Assembly (NCBI RefSeq): GCF_000420725.1 | Contig: NZ_ATVM01000002.1 | Span: forward strand, 124,001 to 188,000 | Length of the DNA: 64,000 nt | From: Marinococcus halotolerans DSM 16375 | GTDB taxonomy: Bacteria > Bacillota > Bacilli > Bacillales > Marinococcaceae | Reading direction: 5' to 3' | Part shown: piece after piece, positions 49,861 to 58,694 of the stretch | Layout of the letters: the number at the start of each line of letters is the position of its first letter | Position numbering within the stretch: position 1 is the first letter of the stretch | The notes under the pieces: model-generated | What the model saw: only the letters and a program-made list of their open reading frames with translations | Told to the model about the DNA's origin: nothing | Databases searched by the model: none | Translations under genes and position numbers: made by a program

Positions 49861-50974
49861 TACAGAAGTTCTTATTGTAGGCGCAGGCGTGCAGGGATGC
49901 TCGCTTGCCTATCAGTTAAGCAAACGCGGCCGCCGTGTAATGGTAATCGAGAAAGACTCTATTGCCGCCGGAGCGTCAAAAGCGGCTGCCGGCATGCTCG
50001 GAGCGCAGTCCGAGTGGGAGGGCTCTGACCTTTTTCAGGAATTCGCCCTGGAAAGCCGGGCGCTGTTTGAAGAGATGGTGCCCGAAGTGGAAGCGCTCAG
50101 TGGAATGGATGTCTCCTACGTGAACAACGGAATGCTGAAGCCTGTATGGGATAAGGCGGGAGAAGATAAATACCGGCGAGCTGCAGGGCGCGGCTACGGG
50201 GCGGAGTGGCTTTCGACACATGAAGCACTGCGCAGGGAGCCGGCGCTTTCCGAAAATATCCGGGGTGCCTGGTCGATTCCAAAAGACGGACAGCTCCGTG
50301 CCTTTGAATGGACAGCGGCCCTTGCCAAGGCAGCAAAGGCCTGCGGGGCAATTATACGGGAAAACACTTCAGTGAACCTTCTTTTAGAAGCTGACGGCCG
50401 GATCTGTGGCGTGAAAACAAATGAAGGAATGATTGAAGCAAAAGAAGTGGTTTTTACCGGGGGGAGCGCCGGAGCGGAGCTGTTGGATGAAAAGGATTTT
50501 ACGCTCTATCCGGTGAAAGGGGAGTGCTTGTCCGTACGCATGCCCCGTGGAAATTTGAGACACACCCTGCACACGCCGCAGGTGTATATTGTCCCGAAAA
50601 AGGACGGGGAAATCTTTATCGGTGCCACAGAAAAGCCCGGGGACTCGAGTACAGGAGTCAGTGTAGCCTCGATGCAGGAGCTGATGAAAGCAGCTGTTCA
50701 TTTAGTGCCGGGTCTGAAGCATGCAAGCATTGAAAGATTTTGGAGCGGCGTCCGGCCGCAGACAGGAGACGGGCTGCCATATATGGGACAGACCAGCCGG
50801 GGCCTGTGGGTAATGACCGGTCATTACAGAAACGGTATTCTGCTTTCAGCACTGAGCGGACAATGGATGGCTGCCCGGATTGAAGGAGAAAGCGTCCGCG
50901 AAGACTGGAAGCACTTATTTGCGGTAGACCCTCAAATACGAAAGGGAGGAGTTATTCATGCAGATCACGCTTAA
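49850..50974 (+). CDS. thiO: Glycine oxidase ThiO
   Basis: A 374-residue FAD amine oxidase of the DAO family. EVLIVGAGVQGCSLAYQLSKRG is the FAD Rossmann loop; RFWSGVRPQTGDGLPYMGQ and GHYRNGILLSALSG near the C-terminus are ThiO marks. It oxidises glycine to dehydroglycine (imino-glyoxylate) for the thiazole ring, using oxygen. ATG 49850 has AAGGAG 8 nt upstream within the tenI 3' end, preferred over GTG 49841. Overlaps tenI by 11 nt. Confidence 0.93.
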   Translation: MKADTEVLIVGAGVQGCSLAYQLSKRGRRVMVIEKDSIAAGASKAAAGMLGAQSEWEGSDLFQEFALESRALFEEMVPEVEALSGMDVSYVNNGMLKPVWDKAGEDKYRRAAGRGYGAEWLSTHEALRREPALSENIRGAWSIPKDGQLRAFEWTAALAKAAKACGAIIRENTSVNLLLEADGRICGVKTNEGMIEAKEVVFTGGSAGAELLDEKDFTLYPVKGECLSVRMPRGNLRHTLHTPQVYIVPKKDGEIFIGATEKPGDSSTGVSVASMQELMKAAVHLVPGLKHASIERFWSGVRPQTGDGLPYMGQTSRGLWVMTGHYRNGILLSALSGQWMAARIEGESVREDWKHLFAVDPQIRKGGVIHADHA

Positions 50975-51158
50975 TGGTCAATTACAGAATATTGAGAACA
51001 GCAAAACTGTAGCCGATTTACTGGAAGAGCTTCAGATCGCCCACAAAAAAACGGTGGTGGAACGCAACGGCACTATTGTAATTGAAGAATTTCACGAGCG
51101 GGAAGGTTTAATGGACGGGGACAGAATCGAAATCATTCATTTTGTAGGAGGCGGATGA
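50958..51158 (+). CDS. thiS: Sulfur carrier protein ThiS
   Basis: A 66-residue ubiquitin-fold protein ending [31 protein letters not shown] at the start is typical. ThiF adenylates its C-terminal glycine, which then carries sulfide to ThiG. Overlaps thiO by 17 nt; ATG after GGGAGGAG. Confidence 0.95.
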   Translation: MQITLNGQLQNIENSKTVADLLEELQIAHKKTVVERNGTIVIEEFHEREGLMDGDRIEIIHFVGGG

Positions 51159-51162
51159 ACAA

Positions 51163-51927
51163 ATGCTTAACATTGGCAATATGACGTTCGAATCGAATTT
51201 ATTTCTCGGCACCGGAAAATATAAGGACGCTAAGACCCAGCTGCAGGCTGTAGAAGCATCGGAAACGGAGGTACTGACCTTCGCCGTTCGGAGAATGAAC
51301 CTGTTTGACAGCAGCCAGCCAGATCCATTTGAACAGATGGATGTGTCCAGGTACCGGCTGCTCCCAAATACAGCGGGGGCCAAAACGGCGGAAGAGGCTG
51401 TGCGGACAGCGAAACTGGCTGAGGCAGCGAACATGTGCGACATGATTAAAGTAGAAGTGATCGGCTGTGACAAAACGCTTCTGCCGGATCCGGTGGAAAC
51501 GCTCCGGGCCTCGGAGGAGCTGCTGAATGAAGGGTTTACCGTCCTTGCGTATACGTCCGATGACGTTGTGCTTGCTAGAAAGCTTCAGGAGCTTGGGGTT
51601 CATGCAGTGATGCCCGGGGCCTCCCCTATAGGCACGGGGCTTGGCATCATTAACCCGTACAACCTGTCCCATATTATTGAACAGGCGGAGGTTCCGGTGA
51701 TTGTAGATGCCGGCATTGGGAGCCCGAAGGATGCTGCTTACGCAATGGAGCTCGGCGCTGATGGCATCCTGTTAAATACAGCTGTTTCAGGAGCGGGCGA
51801 TCCTGTAAAAATGGCAGAAGCGATGAAACTGGCAGTGAGGGCTGGCGCGCTTGGCGCAGAAGCAGGGCGCATTGATAAAAAATTCTATGCCCAGGCAAGC
51901 AGCCCTTTAGGAGGCCTCAGCATTTGA
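51163..51927 (+). CDS. thiG: Thiazole synthase ThiG
   Basis: A 254-residue TIM barrel that forms the thiazole phosphate from DXP, dehydroglycine and ThiS thiocarboxylate. [46 protein letters not shown] (with the Schiff-base Lys) and [21 protein letters not shown] are standard. 4 nt after thiS; its stop overlaps the TTG start of thiF. Confidence 0.96.
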   Translation: MLNIGNMTFESNLFLGTGKYKDAKTQLQAVEASETEVLTFAVRRMNLFDSSQPDPFEQMDVSRYRLLPNTAGAKTAEEAVRTAKLAEAANMCDMIKVEVIGCDKTLLPDPVETLRASEELLNEGFTVLAYTSDDVVLARKLQELGVHAVMPGASPIGTGLGIINPYNLSHIIEQAEVPVIVDAGIGSPKDAAYAMELGADGILLNTAVSGAGDPVKMAEAMKLAVRAGALGAEAGRIDKKFYAQASSPLGGLSI

Positions 51928-52943
51928 ATACGGAAGAACGTTTTTCCCGGCAGCGGTTATTTCACGGAATCGGCCGGAGCGGTCAGGAAAGGCTGCAGGA
52001 GGCTCATGTCATAGTGGTAGGGGCCGGCGCGCTTGGGAGTTTAACAGCCGAAACCCTTGTACGCGCGGGGATTGGGAAATTAACGCTAATCGACCGGGAT
52101 TATGTGGAAGAAAGCAACCTGCAGCGCCAGCAGCTTTACACGGAAGCAGACGCAGCGGCCTGGACGCCAAAAGCAGAAGCGGCGAAAAAGCGGCTGCTCG
52201 ATATCCGGAGTGATGCTTCTATTGAAATTATTGTCGGAGAAGCAGATCCGGCCGTGCTTGAAAATTGTCTGCCCGCAGATCTTATTATTGATGGGCTGGA
52301 TAATATGGAGACGAGGCTGATGATTAATGATACAGCGTTGAAGCACAGGCTCCCCTGGATCTACGGAGCCTGTGTAGGCGCGTACGGACTGAGCTACACA
52401 GTAAGGCCGGGACAGGGACCATGTCTTCGCTGCCTGATGAAGGGTATTCCGATGGAAGGTGAAACGTGTGACACGGTGGGAATTATTGCCCCGGCGGTCC
52501 AATTCGTAAGCGCCACTCAGGTGACCGAAGCGATGAAGCTGCTTACTCATTCCTTTGAACAGCTCCGCGGAACGCTGTGGTCGTTTGATGTATGGTCGAA
52601 CGAGACTTCTTCTATTCATGTAGACTCGCTGCAGGAGGAGAATTGTCCCTCCTGCGGGGCATCGCCAGCGTATCCGGCGCTCGCATGGAGTGGAAGAAGC
52701 AAGGCGGAGACGTTGTGCGGCAGGGACGCCGTACAGGTGAAGCCTCTTCCTGATATGCAGGTGTCACTGGAGCAGACGGCGAATGTTCATAAGCAGCACG
52801 TCTCCAAAGCGAATCAGCATCTGCTGGTGTTAAATATTGAAGACAAGCGGCTGGTGCTCTTTAAAGACGGAAGAGCCATCATTCACGGGGTTTCCGGGGA
52901 AGTGGAAGCAAGGTCGTTGTACCAGAGATATATTGGAGGATAA
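51924..52943 (+). CDS. thiF: Sulfur-carrier adenylyltransferase ThiF
   Basis: A 339-residue E1-like enzyme, closely similar along its length to the MoeB-like protein at 8440-9459. [21 protein letters not shown] binds [18 protein letters not shown] the adenylation loop, and the zinc pairs are CLRC and CPSC, with TCDTVG between. It adenylates ThiS. TTG start overlapping the thiG stop (TTGA). Last gene of the tenI-thiOSGF operon; no thiD follows. Confidence 0.92.
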   Translation: MNTEERFSRQRLFHGIGRSGQERLQEAHVIVVGAGALGSLTAETLVRAGIGKLTLIDRDYVEESNLQRQQLYTEADAAAWTPKAEAAKKRLLDIRSDASIEIIVGEADPAVLENCLPADLIIDGLDNMETRLMINDTALKHRLPWIYGACVGAYGLSYTVRPGQGPCLRCLMKGIPMEGETCDTVGIIAPAVQFVSATQVTEAMKLLTHSFEQLRGTLWSFDVWSNETSSIHVDSLQEENCPSCGASPAYPALAWSGRSKAETLCGRDAVQVKPLPDMQVSLEQTANVHKQHVSKANQHLLVLNIEDKRLVLFKDGRAIIHGVSGEVEARSLYQRYIGG

Positions 52944-52952
52944 ATATTCCTT

Positions 52953-52979
52953 GTTTCGTTTTACGGGCGGAGTGGTAAT
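52953..52979 (+). promoter_or_regulatory. Sigma-B-like promoter of the YflT-domain gene
   Basis: GTTTCG (52953-52958), 15 nt, GGTAAT (52974-52979): 4/6 and 4/6. It lies after the thiF stop and 25 nt before the start codon; YflT is sigma-B-dependent in Bacillus subtilis. Confidence 0.4.
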
Positions 52980-53003
52980 GTTCCTTGCAAGGAGGGGGAA
53001 CTA

Positions 53004-53345
53004 TTGCCTACCGCTCGTATTTTTTCATCTGTAGAAGAAGCACAGAAGGCTGTAGATAAATTAAAAATGCAGGGTGTTCAAAGAGAACAGATTTACGCTT
53101 TGGCTCTTGAGGCGGAAAAAGCGACTGCGAAAGAACTAAAAGTAAGTGATACAGAAGCAGACGCTACAAGTCCGGTGGAGTTTGTGAAACAGCTTTTCCG
53201 CAACGGGGCCTCCGATATTTATGAACGATTAACAAAGCTGGGCTATGGCGATAAAGAAGCGCGTGAACTGAGCGAACAGCTGGAGGAACATAATATATTA
53301 ATTGTGGTGGATGAAGATCCGGAAAAATTCTCTTTTGAAAAGTGA
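53004..53345 (+). CDS. General stress protein 17M-like (YflT domain)
   Basis: A 113-residue protein with an N-terminal YflT/GSP17M domain (ARIFSSVEEAQKAVDKLKMQG then IYALALEAEKATAKEL) and a helical middle, ending LEEHNILIVVDEDP. Role unknown; linked to heat and salt stress in bacilli. TTG start 53004 after AAGGAGGGGG. A candidate sigma-B promoter separates it from thiF. Right after it begins a repeat array. Confidence 0.82.
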   Translation: MPTARIFSSVEEAQKAVDKLKMQGVQREQIYALALEAEKATAKELKVSDTEADATSPVEFVKQLFRNGASDIYERLTKLGYGDKEARELSEQLEEHNILIVVDEDPEKFSFEK

Positions 53346-53384
53346 ATCTTTTCCGGATTTTATTCAGTCTTGGAGCGCCGGGAG

Positions 53385-53784
53385 GAGGCGGGGCAGTTCG
53401 GTTAATATTCACTCTCGTTTTTCGATGTCCAGCTACGGAGCCTAACCGCTCGGGATTACTTTCCAGCCGGTTTCGGGCAGCAGGCTGCCCTGTACGTCTG
53501 GGAAGTACCTGTCGCGGTTGAGCAAGGCTCCTCCGCTTTTCGATGTCCAGCTCTGGAAGCCAACGGCGGCGTGTCCCTTCAGATCTTTGGTAAAGAGAAA
53601 AGGCCTCTTTATCCAAAGCTCTTCTAGGGCCCGCACCGTTGAACAGGCTTCCTCCGCTTTTCGATGTCCAGCTTCGGGTGTTACCAGCTTAATCCATTCG
53701 TGATTTCAGATCGTTTGCGACTTCGTCTCAAGCCGACTGAAACCGACGAGCCGTTTAGCGGCCCGCACGAGGCGGGTCAGTTCG
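53385..53784 (+). repeat. Array of ~120-nt repeats with hairpin cores
   Basis: The core cttttcgatgtccagct occurs three times (53416-53434, 53536-53552, 53657-53673), 118 and 121 nt apart. Copies 2 and 3 share a longer flank, GTTGARCARGGCT then CCTCCGC (53517-53552, 53638-53673). Between cores lie diverged stem-loops: TTTCCAG/CTGGGAA enclosing GGGCAG/CTGCCC (53460-53505) and CTTTGG/CCAAAG enclosing AAAGAG/CTCTTT (53585-53620). The element GAGGCGGGNCAGTTCG flanks the array at 53385-53400 and 53769-53784. It resembles dispersed intergenic repeats of bacilli; no coding function seen. Confidence 0.75.
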
Positions 53785-53817
53785 ATGTTGCTACAGGATG
53801 TAGCGATTTTAATCGAA
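53780..53817 (+). repeat. Stem-loop at the right end of the repeat array
   Basis: GTTCGAT (53780-53786) pairs with ATCGAAC, enclosing a second stem GCTACA/TGTAGC. No T tract follows, so it is probably not a plain terminator. Confidence 0.55.
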
Positions 53818-53880
53818 CATCATTTAAATAACACCCTTCGCTTTTCTATGAATTTTATGTAATTTTTATGAATTATGGCT

Positions 53881-53910
53881 GTGACAGCTGCAATGATTAG
53901 TTAGTATGAT
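53881..53910 (+). promoter_or_regulatory. Sigma-A promoter of the sulfolipid operon
   Basis: GTGACA (53881-53886) - 18 nt - TATGAT (53905-53910); 5 of 6 in each hexamer. Predicted leader to sqdB is about 190 nt. Confidence 0.55.
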
Positions 53911-53963
53911 AGAATAACGGTGGTATATAGACAAATAGTTGCGTTAATATAAGGAGAGTGGTA

Positions 53964-54041
53964 TTGTTTCGATGGGAATTCTACTCGGATGTACATATAC
54001 GACGGCAACTTGCACTCTACGAGGTAGGAATTACCTTATAG
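53964..54041 (+). CDS. Possible 25-codon leader ORF in the sqdB leader
   Basis: TTG at 53964 lies 7 nt after AAGGAG (53951-53956) and opens a frame of 25 codons to TAG: it reads (M)FRWEFYSDVHIRRQLALY and then EVGITL. It is too short for certainty and no family is recognised. It coincides with the inverted repeat of the leader, so translation could compete with folding of that hairpin, as in attenuators. It could equally be chance. Confidence 0.35.
   Translation: MFRWEFYSDVHIRRQLALYEVGITL
53975..54035 (+). promoter_or_regulatory. Imperfect inverted repeat in the sqdB leader
   Basis: AATTCTACTCG (53977-53987) pairs with CGAGGTAGGAATT (54020-54032), 11 base pairs with two single-G bulges and a 32-nt loop. 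No T tract follows. It may be a regulatory RNA structure or operator; class not recognised. Confidence 0.4.
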
Positions 54042-54075
54042 ATACCCATAGAATTATGCTTGTTTGAATTATTAG

Positions 54076-55254
<1,179 letters not shown>

Positions 55255-55273
55255 AAACGGGGAGTTGTCTTCT

Positions 55274-56434
55274 ATGAAGATAATGATCATCACCGAGACT
55301 TTTCTGCCTTCTACAGATGGAATCGTTACACGATTAACAGCCTGCATCCGCTGGCTGCATCGTGATGGTCATGAAGTACAGATTGTAGCCCCGGATCTGG
55401 GTGTGTATGAATTTGATGGAGCAGAAGTGAAAGGGGTGCCTGCGCGCGCCCTCCCTTTTTATCGTTCAAAGAAGTTCGCTCTCCCGAACCGGGTAGTCAA
55501 AAAGTATATACAGGATTTCGGGCCTGATGTCGTGCACGTCGTAAACCCGGCGGTTGTAGGCTATTCGGGTGTGAACTATGCGAAAAAGCTTGGCGTGCCG
55601 CTGGTTGCCTCCTACCATACCAACCTGACCCAGTATATGTCCTACTATAATCTGGGCATGCTGAAATGGCTGATGTGGTGGTACGTGCGGCGCCTGCATA
55701 ACAAAGCAGACATTAATCTCTGCACCTCGCAGACCGTGCAGACAGAACTCCAGGAAAAAAGGTTTGAACGCATGCATTTGTGGAAACGGGGAGTAGATAC
55801 CGAACAATTCCACCCCAGACACCACAGCAGAAAAATGCGGGAGCGGCTTTCCGGTGGAAAAAGTGACAGAACGCTGCTGCTTTATGTAGGAAGACTTGCG
55901 GCTGAAAAAGAGATCGAAAAAATCCGTGATGTCCTTGAGGCTTCGGACAAGTTTTGCCTGGCCATTGTAGGAGACGGGCCCCACCGCGAGGAGCTGGAAA
56001 AGCATTTCGAAGGCACAGATACCGTGTTTACAGGATTTATGCACGGGAATGAGCTGGCGTCTACGTTTGCCTCCTCCGACGTATTTGTTTTTCCTTCCAC
56101 AACGGAAACGCTGGGGCTTGTGATCATGGAAGCAATGGCCTCCGGCCTCCCCCTGGTGGCGGCAGAAAGCGGGCCGACAAAGGAACAGCTGACATCAGAA
56201 CGTAATGGCCTTTTGTATGACCCGCATGCTCAAGATGACTTTAAAAATACTGTCTGCCGTTTTGAAGATGAAACCCTCCGTAAACGTCTGGCCGACCAGG
56301 CCTTTACGGATGTTGCTGAATTCGGATGGGAAGCGGCGGCAGAGCAAATCCGGGATCTATACAAAGAAGCGGCCGGCGTGAAGAATTCAAAAACGGCGGA
56401 ACATGATGACACAGTTTCAGAAGAACGCCGGTAA
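55274..56434 (+). CDS. sqdX: Sulfoquinovosyltransferase-like GT4 enzyme (SqdX)
   Basis: A 386-residue GT-B glycosyltransferase of family 4. IITETFLPSTDGIVTRLTACI and PFYRSKKFALP fit SqdX and MgtA-like enzymes; SYHTNLTQYMSYY the acceptor side; VGRLAAEKEIEKI, VFPSTTETLGLVIMEAMASGLPLVA the donor site with the EX7E motif. With sqdB beside it, transfer of sulfoquinovose to diacylglycerol is likely. No signal peptide; membrane-associated via amphipathic parts. ATG 55274 (GGGGAG 9 nt upstream) rather than TTG 55265. Confidence 0.85.
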   Translation: MKIMIITETFLPSTDGIVTRLTACIRWLHRDGHEVQIVAPDLGVYEFDGAEVKGVPARALPFYRSKKFALPNRVVKKYIQDFGPDVVHVVNPAVVGYSGVNYAKKLGVPLVASYHTNLTQYMSYYNLGMLKWLMWWYVRRLHNKADINLCTSQTVQTELQEKRFERMHLWKRGVDTEQFHPRHHSRKMRERLSGGKSDRTLLLYVGRLAAEKEIEKIRDVLEASDKFCLAIVGDGPHREELEKHFEGTDTVFTGFMHGNELASTFASSDVFVFPSTTETLGLVIMEAMASGLPLVAAESGPTKEQLTSERNGLLYDPHAQDDFKNTVCRFEDETLRKRLADQAFTDVAEFGWEAAAEQIRDLYKEAAGVKNSKTAEHDDTVSEERR

Positions 56435-56465
56435 GCGGAGATTTCATCAAGAACAGAGGGGTTCT

Positions 56466-56948
56466 ATGGGTAAGAATCAAAAGCGGCGTGGTCCTCTTCA
56501 AGCGCTTCAGTTTAGTGTGATTGGTGTAACGAACGCTGTAGTCGATATAGGAGCGTTAAACCTGCTTCTATTTCTTTTTCCAAGTGAAGAACGGATGACT
56601 TTAACGCTTTTTAATACGATTGCTTACGCGCTGGCGGTAACAAACAGCTACATCTGGAACGTGTTTATTACGTTCCGGGATTCCGCGAAAGGAAGCACCC
56701 GCCAGCGGCTAGTCTTTATTATTCAGGGGCTGATCAGCCTTGGTATTAATAACGCCGTATTTTTAGGATTTAATGCTTTATTTCAGGCACTTGGAGTACC
56801 GACATGGATCCGCCAGAACCTGGCTAAGGGACTGGCAATGCTGGCTTCGTTCACGGCGAGTTTCTTTATGATGAAATACTTTGTGTTTAAAGACTTTAAC
56901 CGCCGGTATCCAAACCGTGAACAATCCTCACGGGAAGAAAACCAGTAG
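56466..56948 (+). CDS. GtrA-family membrane protein
   Basis: A 160-residue protein with four membrane helices; LQFSVIGVTNAVVDIGALNLL, NTIAYALAVTNSYIWNVFITFRDS and MLASFTASFFMMKYFVF are GtrA marks. GtrA proteins are thought to flip lipid-linked sugars or work with glycosyltransferases. Here it is third in the sulfolipid operon and may move the lipid or donor across the membrane; that is inference. ATG 56466 with GAGGGG; an alternative start at 56403 overlaps sqdX but lacks a site. Terminator follows. Confidence 0.85.
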   Translation: MGKNQKRRGPLQALQFSVIGVTNAVVDIGALNLLLFLFPSEERMTLTLFNTIAYALAVTNSYIWNVFITFRDSAKGSTRQRLVFIIQGLISLGINNAVFLGFNALFQALGVPTWIRQNLAKGLAMLASFTASFFMMKYFVFKDFNRRYPNREQSSREENQ

Positions 56949-56949
56949 A

Positions 56950-56995
56950 AGAACATCTCAGAGCCGCTGCTGCAGCGGAGCGGGGTGTTCTTTTA
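56950..56995 (+). terminator. Terminator of the sqdB-sqdX-gtrA operon
   Basis: Outer stem agaacatc (56950-56957) with ggtgttct (56984-56991), inner ccgctg/cagcgg, then TTTT. Confidence 0.8.
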
Positions 56996-57043
56996 TTATC
57001 CAAAAGAATACTCATGGTATACTGGAAAAAAGGAGGAAACAAA

Positions 57044-57493
57044 TTGGAACCTATTCACTTATACTTATCGAGGTATCAGGAGCATATAGACTATCTGCGC
57101 CAGACGGGACAGGAAACCCCGTCCTTTCGGGAGCTGCGGGAAAATGAAATTCCCCGCCTGCTTCAGGTGTCGGATTCCTACGTACAGATGGCGTCTGCGG
57201 ACGGAGAGGGAGGCCGGAAGGCATACAAACTTTTGGCTTCTGTACAGTTAACCGATGGCACCGGCTGGAACATGAGCGGCGAGTTTGTTCCTTCGGAAAA
57301 TGACTGGTTCCCGGACGAGCAGCCATTAACGCATCAAACGTCCTATTGCGGTTTTTGCCAGGGCACGCTCGGCTTTTTTAAAAACGATGACATGACCCCT
57401 TTTGACTGTATGCTGCCGCTGCCGGAAAAAAAGTGGCTGTTTGAAAAAATGCTGGAGCAGCACGCAGCTTCTATTTATCCGAACCAGTCATAA
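57044..57493 (+). CDS. Unknown soluble protein with a CxxC motif
   Basis: A 149-residue protein starting LEPIHLYLSRYQEHIDYLR. I do not recognise the family. YCGFCQGTLGFFKNDD has a CxxC pair that could bind metal or act in redox; two further stretches, GWNMSGEFVPSENDWFPDEQ and FDCMLPLPEKKWLFEKML, look conserved. TTG 57044 has AGGAGG 7 nt upstream. The gene lies 21 nt before glycerate kinase in the same direction and could be co-transcribed. No membrane segment or signal peptide. Confidence 0.65.
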   Translation: MEPIHLYLSRYQEHIDYLRQTGQETPSFRELRENEIPRLLQVSDSYVQMASADGEGGRKAYKLLASVQLTDGTGWNMSGEFVPSENDWFPDEQPLTHQTSYCGFCQGTLGFFKNDDMTPFDCMLPLPEKKWLFEKMLEQHAASIYPNQS

Positions 57494-57514
57494 AGCGTAA
57501 AGGAGGAGGCAAAT

Positions 57515-58648
57515 TTGAAAGTAGTAATCGCACCGGATTCATTCAAGGAAAGCATGACAGCCATGGAGGCTGCCAGGGCAATTGAAAAGGGCTTCCGCCA
57601 GGGGATTGGAAACGCTGGCGATCTCGTTACAGAGCTGATTCCCATGGCCGATGGCGGCGAAGGAACCACGCAGTCGCTCCAGGATGGTCTTGGCGGGGAA
57701 GTTCATACGATGGATGCGGTCGGTCCGGATGGAAGTACCGTAAAGGCTGAATTTGTTTACATCCAGAAGTCCCGCACAGCGGTTATCGAAATGGCGGAAG
57801 CCTCAGGGATCGGCCTGGTGGCCAAAGAAAGCAGGGACCCGCTAACGGCTACGTCCTACGGTACAGGACAGATGATTTTGAAAGCGCTTGATGAAGGAGC
57901 AGAACGAATCATTTTAGGGCTTGGCGGCAGTGCCACGAATGACGGCGGGGCCGGGATGGCTGCAGCGTTAGGCGTTCGCTTCCTGGACCGGAGCGGAAAT
58001 GAACTTGGTCCTGGCGGAGGGGCGCTGAAGCATCTGCACCGCATCAATACGGACGGGCTCGACAAAAGAATTCACAAAGTCACCGTGCGTGCGGCCTGTG
58101 ACGTTACGAATCCGCTCACGGGAACGCAAGGAGCGAGTGCTGTCTATGGTCCTCAGAAGGGGGCAGGTCCGGGAGCTGTGCAGGAGCTGGACGAAGCGCT
58201 GCTTGTTTTTGGGGAAGTGATCGAACGGGATCTACATAAACCGGTGCTCCTGGAAAAAGGAGCTGGGGCAGCGGGAGGCCTGGGGGCCGGGGCGATTGCT
58301 TTTTTAAATGCTGCGCTTGAGCCGGGCATAGACATTGTGCTTGAAGAGAGCCGCTTCGCTGAAAGAAGCGCCGGGGCATCGCTTGTAATTACTGGTGAAG
58401 GAAAAATTGACGCGCAGACTGTATTTGGGAAAACACCGGTCGGAGTAGCAAAGGCCTCCCCGGAGGGGAGCACGGTCGTTGCGGTTGCCGGCCAGCTCGG
58501 TGAAGGCTATGAAAAGGTCTATGAAGCAGGTATTGATGCTGCTTTCAGTATGGTGCCGGGCATCGTTTCCCTGGAGAAGGCAATGCAGGAAAGCACCCAA
58601 TATATCGAAAACTGGGCCCGGAGTCTCGGCGGCCTGTGGAAAACATAA
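57515..58648 (+). CDS. Glycerate kinase
   Basis: A 377-residue glycerate kinase type 1 (GarK/GlxK family). VIAPDSFKESMTAMEAARAIEKGF, IPMADGGEGTTQSL and LGLGGSATNDGGAGMAAALG hold the substrate and ATP contacts. It phosphorylates D-glycerate with ATP to 2-phosphoglycerate, feeding glycolysis. TTG start after AAAGGAGGAGG. Not obviously linked to the sulfolipid genes, although sulfoquinovose breakdown can yield C3 acids. Terminator shared with the cls gene. Confidence 0.9.
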   Translation: MKVVIAPDSFKESMTAMEAARAIEKGFRQGIGNAGDLVTELIPMADGGEGTTQSLQDGLGGEVHTMDAVGPDGSTVKAEFVYIQKSRTAVIEMAEASGIGLVAKESRDPLTATSYGTGQMILKALDEGAERIILGLGGSATNDGGAGMAAALGVRFLDRSGNELGPGGGALKHLHRINTDGLDKRIHKVTVRAACDVTNPLTGTQGASAVYGPQKGAGPGAVQELDEALLVFGEVIERDLHKPVLLEKGAGAAGGLGAGAIAFLNAALEPGIDIVLEESRFAERSAGASLVITGEGKIDAQTVFGKTPVGVAKASPEGSTVVAVAGQLGEGYEKVYEAGIDAAFSMVPGIVSLEKAMQESTQYIENWARSLGGLWKT

Positions 58649-58650
58649 AA

Positions 58651-58690
58651 AATCCGCTGCTTCTTTTTGAGAGGCAGCGGATTTTTTATG
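58651..58690. terminator. Bidirectional terminator
   Basis: Stem aatccgctgc (58651-58660) with gcagcggatt (58674-58683), with A tract before and T6 after; between convergent glycerate kinase and cls genes. Confidence 0.9.
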
Positions 58691-58694
58691 TCCT

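Noticed and set aside
53385-53784. CRISPR array or integron attC array as explanation of the repeats
   Set aside because: Units are about 120 nt with only three or four copies, no uniform 30-40 nt spacers and no cas genes; there is no integrase and no gene cassettes, and arms do not follow the R/L box pattern of attC.
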